Made by a program: the position numbers and the translations under genes. Below, piece after piece: positions 58,705 to 64,000 of a stretch of DNA of 64,000 nucleotides (positions within the stretch are counted from its first letter, which is position 1; every line of letters starts with the position of its first letter). The notes beneath the pieces were generated by a model, which made no database searches, was not told where the DNA came from, and was given only the letters and a program-made list of their open reading frames with translations. The DNA comes from Arthrobacter jiangjiafuii (GTDB taxonomy: Bacteria; Actinomycetota; Actinomycetes; Actinomycetales; Micrococcaceae): NCBI RefSeq assembly GCF_018622995.1, contig NZ_CP076022.1:3224001-3288000 (forward strand), written 5' to 3'.

Positions 58705-60795
58705 ATGAATGACAGCGACAACCAATTGCTGATCTCGCTGCCGGATATCGCGCTTCTCGCCCGGGTAAAACGACCGGTTGTAACCACGTGGAGATCCCGC
58801 ACCAAGGAATCAGCGCACCCCTTTCCCCAGCCGCTGCAGCACATACGCGGCCAGGACCTCTTTGACGCCTATGAGGTGGCCAGCTGGCTCAGCGATACCG
58901 GCCGTGGCAACAATCAGGAAGCGCTCGACGACGTCGCCTCCTTCGCCGTGCTGGCCGGTGTTTCCGCCCAGGGTGAGCTGCTGTTCAATGCGCTGACCTC
59001 ACTCCTCGCCCTTCGGGCCCTCTCCGGTAGCCAGCTCACCGGCCTGGACAAAGCGGACCTGATGGACGCCGCGGACGACCAGGATCCGGACAATGTCCTG
59101 CTCTACCGTGAGCTCGAACAGGTCGAACCGGACCTCGTTCCGCTGGCGCGCTACACCGACCTGCTGGTGGATGCCGCCTACCATCCGGCGGCCGCCTTTG
59201 AAAAGCTCATGGCCGACCGGTTCCGCGCCCGATTGCAGAGCCTTTCCCGCGTCGCGCTGGCCGAAGAGGCAACGGACATGGTTGCTGCCATCGCCGCAGA
59301 ACTGGCCGCCGGCCTGCCGGAGACCCCGGTCTTCGCCGATCCGACCAGCGGCGGTAGCGACCTGTTGATGGCGGTGGCCCGCCGGTTGAGTGATACCGAG
59401 GACGTTGTCCTCATGACCGGATCGCATGATGACGACGACGCCCGGCTCGCACGGCGGAGGCTTGCCGTCCATGGCATCCATCGCGAACAGCTGGATGTCG
59501 ATGCAGCCGGCGAATTTGCGCTCTCCCGCCCCGCTGTCCTGGTAGCCCAGTATCCGGCGCCGGGCACCCCGGTGATGGACCCGCTGCAGATCCTTTCAGC
59601 GGTGGATCACATCCAGCTGCAGATGCGCGAAGATCAACGCGCAGTCATCATTGGACCGGCGGGCACACTGGCTGAACCGCTGCGCGGCGACGCCGAAAAC
59701 GTCCGCTCGGATCTTCTGCGCTCCGGCCGTCTTCGAGCCGTGGTGAAACTGCCCCAGGGGCTGCTCCTCAGCAAATCCCGGCAGGCACTCGCCCTGTGGG
59801 TGCTGGGCCCCGCCCACCGCTCCGTCGAGGATACGGCCAAGTGGACCATGGTGGCGGACCTGAGCAGCGCCCATCTGTCGCCCGATGTGGTCCAGGATCT
59901 GGTCGGAGATATTTCTGCCGCAATGGGAACGCTGGCGCAGATCCGCGCACATTCATTCCGCTTTGCACGCCTGTCCCTGACCCGTGTCCTGCTGGCCTCA
60001 CGCGGTTCACTCGTCGCGGCAGCAGCGGCCTCAAGCGGCCGCCGAACACTTGGCGGCCCCGAAGCAGCACTTCGTGCCGACGGACTGCTGGAACTCCTGA
60101 GCGCTCCGCCCACGCCCGATGTCCTGTACCGCTATTCGATCGAGTCCGCCCCGGACAGCGGGCCGGCCGGAACGCTGACGGGAGGCCGGCCGGGAAGTGG
60201 TTTGGGACAGTCATCGCCAATCCAGGATCTGATGGAAGCCAAGCATCTCGCCTACCGGCCCGGCCACCGCATCGACGCGGCGCATATCGACCACCACGAC
60301 GGCGGAACCCCGGTTTTCGGGCCGGAGGAAATTACCGGCATCATTCCCCCAGGCTCACGGACCATCAGCTTTTTCACGTTTTCGCAGGCTTATCCGGCCG
60401 GTCAGCTCACCGAAGCAGGTGACGTCGTGTTCTGTACCGGCACGCGGCCCGCCGCCTTCGTCGATACCGAGGGCTCCGCCGTCGTGCTCTATCCGGCCCG
60501 CATTCTGCGGATCAATTCCCAGCGTCCCGGCGGCCTGCAGCAGCACGTTCTGGCTGCCGACATCAACAACCTGCCTTCCGGGCGCGGCAGCTGGAAGCGG
60601 TGGCCCGTGCGCCGGTTGGACGAGACGGAACGGGGAACTCTCACGCAGGTGCTGGGCGAACTTGCCCGGCAGCGTGATGCGGCCCGCACCCGGCTCGAAC
60701 AGCTTGAAGAACTCACTACGCTTGTCATGGACGGCGTAGCGGGCGGAAGCCTCGCCCTGACCGACACATCCGTCATTATGGAAGGAACACCCTAG
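58705..60795 (+). CDS. Degenerate HsdM-like methyltransferase with N-terminal HTH and HsdS-like C-terminus
   Basis: 696 residues, AAAGGAG five bases before the ATG. Residues 6-65: AlpA/MerR-type helix-turn-helix (ISLPDIALLARVKRPVVTTWRSR, FPQPLQ, LFDAYEVASWLSDTGRG). Residues 140-430: N6-adenine methyltransferase fold with a damaged cofactor motif (FADPTSGGSDLL at about 210 instead of DPxxGSGG) and, where NPPF/Y is expected (about 281), VLVAQYPAPG; still followed by the HsdM-like RSDLLRSGRLRAVVKLPQGLLLS. Residues 500-690: HsdS-type target-recognition half plus coiled coil (LTEAGDVVFCTGT, LARQRDAARTRLEQLEELT). Probably no catalysis; a regulator or specificity adaptor of the hsdM-hsdS that follow (TAGTG overlap). 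Confidence 0.8.
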   Translation: MNDSDNQLLISLPDIALLARVKRPVVTTWRSRTKESAHPFPQPLQHIRGQDLFDAYEVASWLSDTGRGNNQEALDDVASFAVLAGVSAQGELLFNALTSLLALRALSGSQLTGLDKADLMDAADDQDPDNVLLYRELEQVEPDLVPLARYTDLLVDAAYHPAAAFEKLMADRFRARLQSLSRVALAEEATDMVAAIAAELAAGLPETPVFADPTSGGSDLLMAVARRLSDTEDVVLMTGSHDDDDARLARRRLAVHGIHREQLDVDAAGEFALSRPAVLVAQYPAPGTPVMDPLQILSAVDHIQLQMREDQRAVIIGPAGTLAEPLRGDAENVRSDLLRSGRLRAVVKLPQGLLLSKSRQALALWVLGPAHRSVEDTAKWTMVADLSSAHLSPDVVQDLVGDISAAMGTLAQIRAHSFRFARLSLTRVLLASRGSLVAAAAASSGRRTLGGPEAALRADGLLELLSAPPTPDVLYRYSIESAPDSGPAGTLTGGRPGSGLGQSSPIQDLMEAKHLAYRPGHRIDAAHIDHHDGGTPVFGPEEITGIIPPGSRTISFFTFSQAYPAGQLTEAGDVVFCTGTRPAAFVDTEGSAVVLYPARILRINSQRPGGLQQHVLAADINNLPSGRGSWKRWPVRRLDETERGTLTQVLGELARQRDAARTRLEQLEELTTLVMDGVAGGSLALTDTSVIMEGTP

Positions 60796-62408
60796 TGCCC
60801 CCGAAAACCAAGGTTGCCGCTGTGCCGTCGACCATGAAGGAACTCAAGGACACGCTCTGGAAGGCCGCCGACAAGCTGCGCGGTTCGATGGACGCGTCCC
60901 AGTACAAGGACGTGATCCTGGGCCTGGTGTTCCTGAAATACGTCTCCGACGCGTTCGAGGAACGCCGCAGCCAGATCCGGGCGGAGCTCGAAGCGGCTGG
61001 CATGAACGAGGACCAAATCGCCCAGTTGATCGACGACGTGGACGAGTACACCGGCCGCGGCGTCTTCTGGGTGCCGGCCCGGGCCCGCTGGCAGTACCTG
61101 GCCGAAAACGCCAAGGGCATCCAGGCCTCCGCCGACGCCCCGGCGAAGTCCATCGGCGAACTGATCGATGACGCAATGACGCTCATCATGGCCGCCAACC
61201 ACACCCTGGCCGCCACGCTGCCCACCATCTACAACCGCGACAACGTGGACCAGCGCCGCGTCGGCGAACTGCTGGACCTGCTGAACTCGGCCCGCTTCAC
61301 CGGTGACGGCGCCAAGAAGGCCCGCGACCTGCTCGGCGAGGTCTACGAATACTTCCTCGAGAAGTTCGCCCGCGCAGAGGGCAAGCGGGGCGGCGAGTTC
61401 TACACTCCCGCCGGCGTCGTCCGCGTGCTCGTGGAGGTCCTCGAACCGGACCACGGCCGCGTTTACGACCCGTGCTGCGGCTCCGGCGGCATGTTCGTAC
61501 AGACCGAGAAGTTCCTCGAAGCCCACCAGAAGGAGGGCTCGGACATCTCGGTATACGGACAGGAACTGAACGAGCGCACCTGGCGGATGGCCAAGATGAA
61601 CCTGGCTATCCACGGGTTGAACGGCAATCTGGCGTCCCGCTGGGGCGATACCTTCGCCCGGGACCAGCACCCGGAGATGGAAGCCGACTACGTGCTGGCC
61701 AACCCGCCGTTCAACATCAAGGATTGGGCCCGCTCCGAGTCCGATCCGCGCTGGAAGTTCGGTGTCCCGCCGGCCAACAACGCCAACTACGCCTGGATCC
61801 AGCACATCATCTCCAAGCTGGCCCCTGGCGGCAAGGCCGGCGTGGTCATGGCCAACGGCTCCATGTCCTCCAACTCCGGCGGCGAGGGGCAGATCCGTGC
61901 CCAGCTGGTGGAAGCGGACTTGGTCTCCTGCATGATTGCCCTGCCCACCCAGCTGTTCCGCAGCACCGGCATCCCGGTCTGCACCTGGTTCTTCGCCAAG
62001 GACAAGGCCGCGGGCCCCAACGGCTCCATCGACCGTTCCGGCCAGGTGCTGTTCATTGACGCCCGCAACCTGGGCTACATGGTGGACCGTGCCGAGCGTG
62101 CTCTGTCCGAGGACGACATCAGCAAGATCGCCAACACCTTCCGCGCCTGGCGCGGCAAGGCTTCCGCGGTCGAATCGGGCCTGGAGTACGACGACGAGCC
62201 CGGCTTCTGCTATTCGGCCACCCTCGAGGAAATCAAGGCTGCCGACTATGCCCTGACCCCGGGCCGGTACGTCGGTGCCGCCGCGGTTGAGGATGACGGC
62301 GAGCCGATCGAGGAGAAGATCGAGCGGTTGAAGAAGGAACTGTTCGAGCAGTTCGAGGAATCCGACCGGCTCGCCAAGGTTGTGCGCGAGCAGTTGGGGC
62401 GGATCTGA
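60795..62408 (+). CDS. hsdM: Type I restriction-modification methyltransferase subunit
   Basis: 537 residues, GTG start overlapping the upstream TAG. N-terminal HsdM helical domain (STMKELKDTLWKAADKLRGSMDASQYKDVILGLVFLKYVSDAFEERR). Catalytic domain with the AdoMet motif VYDPCCGSGGMF at about residue 224 and the adenine N6 motif LANPPFNIKDW at about 300, both intact. C-terminal coiled coil (EEKIERLKKELFEQFEESDRLAKVVREQL). With HsdS it methylates adenine in a bipartite DNA site and forms the core for HsdR. The ATG of hsdS overlaps its TGA. Confidence 0.96.
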   Translation: MPPKTKVAAVPSTMKELKDTLWKAADKLRGSMDASQYKDVILGLVFLKYVSDAFEERRSQIRAELEAAGMNEDQIAQLIDDVDEYTGRGVFWVPARARWQYLAENAKGIQASADAPAKSIGELIDDAMTLIMAANHTLAATLPTIYNRDNVDQRRVGELLDLLNSARFTGDGAKKARDLLGEVYEYFLEKFARAEGKRGGEFYTPAGVVRVLVEVLEPDHGRVYDPCCGSGGMFVQTEKFLEAHQKEGSDISVYGQELNERTWRMAKMNLAIHGLNGNLASRWGDTFARDQHPEMEADYVLANPPFNIKDWARSESDPRWKFGVPPANNANYAWIQHIISKLAPGGKAGVVMANGSMSSNSGGEGQIRAQLVEADLVSCMIALPTQLFRSTGIPVCTWFFAKDKAAGPNGSIDRSGQVLFIDARNLGYMVDRAERALSEDDISKIANTFRAWRGKASAVESGLEYDDEPGFCYSATLEEIKAADYALTPGRYVGAAAVEDDGEPIEEKIERLKKELFEQFEESDRLAKVVREQLGRI

Positions 62409-63562
62409 TGTCCGAACTCCCCGCTGGCTGGCAGCTTAAGCGCGTAGATGAGCTTTGCCGTGTTACAAGAGGAGCCTCTCCTCGTCCCATACATGAATGG
62501 GTTTCCACCTTTGGCACACCCTGGATCAAGATTTCGGATGCTACCGCTGACCCGTCAAAATACATCACGAAGACAAAGGAGTTCATTCGCAACGAAGGAC
62601 GTAGTAAAAGCGTCGTTGTTTATCCCGGAGATCTGATCCTGTCCAACAGTGCTACACCCGGCATTCCTAAGTTTCTGGGTATCGAGGCGTGCATCCATGA
62701 TGGCTGGTTACTCCTCCGCGATCTCCACGACATCGAGCCGATGTATTTCTACTATGTCTTCCTCAACGACAGAAAGGACTTAGCTGGCCAAGGCAACGGG
62801 TCGATCTTCACCAATCTGAAAACAGAAATTGTTAAGCGTCACCGGTTGTCCGTCCCACCCATGCCCGAGCAACGAGCGATCGCAGAGGTACTGGGTGCCC
62901 TCGACGACAAGATCGCCGCCAACACCAAGCTCGCTGAAACCGCTGCGGGTCTGGCGATCCAGTCCGTGGCACCTTTCCGCGGGGACACAGCGCCTCTTTG
63001 GGATTTTGTCACGCATCGGAAGATCACTGTCGATCCAGCATCTGCGGCATCTAATACGGTTGCGCACTACAGCCTTCCAGCCTTCGACGTCGACGGTTCC
63101 CCGGAAATGACGAGTCCCGCCACCATCAAGAGCTCAAAGTTCTCGGTCGAGGTACCGTCCGTGCTTATATCAAAATTGAACCCACGCTTTCCTCGTGTTT
63201 GGGACATCCAGGAACTCACTGAATTCCCTGCACTCGCCTCCACCGAGTTCTTGGTCCTCGAACCTCGGGAGCCAATCAGCACTTCAGTTCTCTGGGCTGT
63301 CCTTTCACAGAGCGATTTTGGCCTCCGGCTCGAATCGAAGGTGGCGGGCACCTCTGGAAGCCACCAGCGTGTCAAACCCTCAGATTTGCTTGCGACAGAA
63401 GTCGTCGATCCCACACGAATCACAGGTGCCGTACAGAGACAAATCACAGCGCTGGGGAAGTCGATCAGTAGTCTCCAGCAGGAAAACAGAACCCTCGCCG
63501 CCACCCGTGACATGCTGCTCCCGCAGCTGATGTCCGGAAAACTGCGAGTAGGAGATATCTAG
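62408..63562 (+). CDS. hsdS: Type I restriction-modification specificity subunit
   Basis: 384 residues. Two target-recognition domains (about 1-150 and 195-345) each followed by a conserved coiled helix: MPEQRAIAEVLGALDDKIAANTKLAETA at about 152 and ITALGKSISSLQQENRTLAATRDMLLPQLMSGKLRVGDI at the end. The first domain opens with LPAGWQLKRVDELCRVTRGASPRP. It sets the DNA sequence recognised by the HsdM/HsdR complex. Base composition is visibly lower in GC than hsdM, as expected for fast-exchanging specificity genes acquired by transfer. The target sequence cannot be read from the protein. Confidence 0.95.
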   Translation: MSELPAGWQLKRVDELCRVTRGASPRPIHEWVSTFGTPWIKISDATADPSKYITKTKEFIRNEGRSKSVVVYPGDLILSNSATPGIPKFLGIEACIHDGWLLLRDLHDIEPMYFYYVFLNDRKDLAGQGNGSIFTNLKTEIVKRHRLSVPPMPEQRAIAEVLGALDDKIAANTKLAETAAGLAIQSVAPFRGDTAPLWDFVTHRKITVDPASAASNTVAHYSLPAFDVDGSPEMTSPATIKSSKFSVEVPSVLISKLNPRFPRVWDIQELTEFPALASTEFLVLEPREPISTSVLWAVLSQSDFGLRLESKVAGTSGSHQRVKPSDLLATEVVDPTRITGAVQRQITALGKSISSLQQENRTLAATRDMLLPQLMSGKLRVGDI

Positions 63563-63619
63563 AAATAGCGTTTCGCTGCCGGACAACTACTAGATCAGCT
63601 TGAACAAAATGGGGGAATC

Positions 63620-64000
63620 TTGCCGTACAGTCTCAAAAACCGCTTGGTGATCGGAATAGCGTCGAGTGCGCTCTTTGATCTCACAGAATCAGATGCCTTT
63701 TTTGTCGAAAACGGTGAAGAGGACTATCGCCTTTACCAGGATGAGCGCATAGGTGAAACGCTCGAACCCGGAGACGCATTTCCATTTATTAAAGGCCTGC
63801 TGGGGCTCAATGATCTACGGCCTGGCGACCCGGTTGTGGAAGTGATTGTGCTATCGAAAAATGACCCATCAACTGGACTCCGACTCCTGCGATCAGTCGA
63901 AGCGCACAAGCTGAGTATTTCCAGGGCTGTCTTTACACAAGGCAAGGCACCTGTGGAATACATCGAGGCATTCGACATGTCTCTATTCCTTTCGGGCAAC
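63620..64000 (+). CDS. 5'-nucleotidase-family protein (PF06189-like), 5' part only
   Basis: 127 codons visible before the window ends, start taken as TTG at 63620 (GGGGGA three bases upstream); the frame is open back to 63569 but with no other good start. MPYSLKNRLVIGIASSALFDL, then EDYRLYQDER, LEPGDAFPFIKGLLGLNDL, VVEVIVLSKNDPSTGLRLLRS and HKLSISRAVFTQGKAP, ending in FDMSLFLSGN: this is the pattern of cytosolic 5'-nucleotidases related to animal NT5C1, which dephosphorylate nucleoside monophosphates. Located 57 bp after hsdS in the same direction, with the same lowered GC, so it is probably part of the defence operon. Confidence 0.72.
   Translation, partial: MPYSLKNRLVIGIASSALFDLTESDAFFVENGEEDYRLYQDERIGETLEPGDAFPFIKGLLGLNDLRPGDPVVEVIVLSKNDPSTGLRLLRSVEAHKLSISRAVFTQGKAPVEYIEAFDMSLFLSGN

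Noticed and set aside
1-64000. CRISPR arrays, insertion sequences, prophage or origin
   Set aside because: No regularly spaced repeats, transposase or integrase products, phage structural genes or DnaA-box clusters were recognised.

Overview
The window comes from a high-GC Gram-positive actinobacterium, most probably Arthrobacter-like (Micrococcaceae). Reasons: GTG and TTG starts with GTGA/ATGA/TAGTG gene overlaps, an M. tuberculosis-type dCTP deaminase, an LpqY-SugABC-like sugar importer, a CopD-CtaG fusion, IdeR/DtxR-type iron boxes, a DUF222/13E12 HNH protein and emfourin. The assignment is by gene content and is not proven. Nearly all of the sequence is chromosomal core or near-core. Only the right end (about 58.6-64 kb) looks like a defence island, and its GC content falls inside hsdS and the gene after it.

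Layout. 1-5.9 kb: a tightly overlapping Mrp cation/proton antiporter operon (mrpA/B fusion, C, D, E and the start of F) on the minus strand. 6.1-12.4 kb: a UMF1-type MFS protein, dcd, tryptophan 2,3-dioxygenase, an SseB-like protein, a protealysin-type M4 protease with its emfourin inhibitor, tRNA-Gly(CCC) with a perfect terminator, and an AEC carrier preceded by a possible leaderless leader peptide built on an 18-bp repeat. 12.6-17.0 kb: a complete LpqY-SugABC-like ABC sugar importer. 17-23.5 kb: an anchored unknown protein, a thioredoxin-NHL protein overlapping CopD-CtaG, HU, and the zinc-free ribosomal trio rpmB-rpmG-rpsN. 23.9-30.4 kb: a GlgC-like nucleotidyltransferase with MarR, a ProP-type transporter, an SGNH hydrolase, a lipid kinase and an M23 peptidase with repeated GTGAC motifs upstream. 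30.7-34.9 kb: an iron-siderophore uptake operon under an IdeR-like box; its likely binding lipoprotein lies at 41-42 kb with its own box.

34.9-43.1 kb holds redox and envelope genes: glutathionyl-hydroquinone-reductase-like, an epimerase, a thioredoxin-reductase-like flavoprotein, YihY, a PRC-barrel protein, MscS, a Rieske ferredoxin and MarR. 43.4-50.3 kb is acyl-CoA catabolism: a long acyl-CoA dehydrogenase, a TetR regulator with a palindromic operator candidate, an SDR-ACAD-APH operon resembling 4-hydroxyacyl-CoA catabolism, and a zinc alcohol dehydrogenase. 50.3-55.1 kb: a heptad-repeat membrane protein, a DHFR-like protein, a THEM6-like thioesterase and an APC permease. Three near-identical sites of the form TTACCGnnCAGTAA, plus a degenerate fourth, link the heptad-repeat gene, the thioesterase and perhaps the permease. 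55.2-58.5 kb: a small unknown gene overlapping an HNH nuclease gene tail to tail, a frameshifted anchored protein and a second anchored protein.

58.7-64 kb is the most interesting locus. It is a type I restriction-modification operon whose first gene is a degenerate methyltransferase carrying an N-terminal helix-turn-helix and an HsdS-like C-terminus. Normal hsdM and hsdS follow, and then the start of a 5'-nucleotidase-family gene that runs off the window. No hsdR is seen before the edge.
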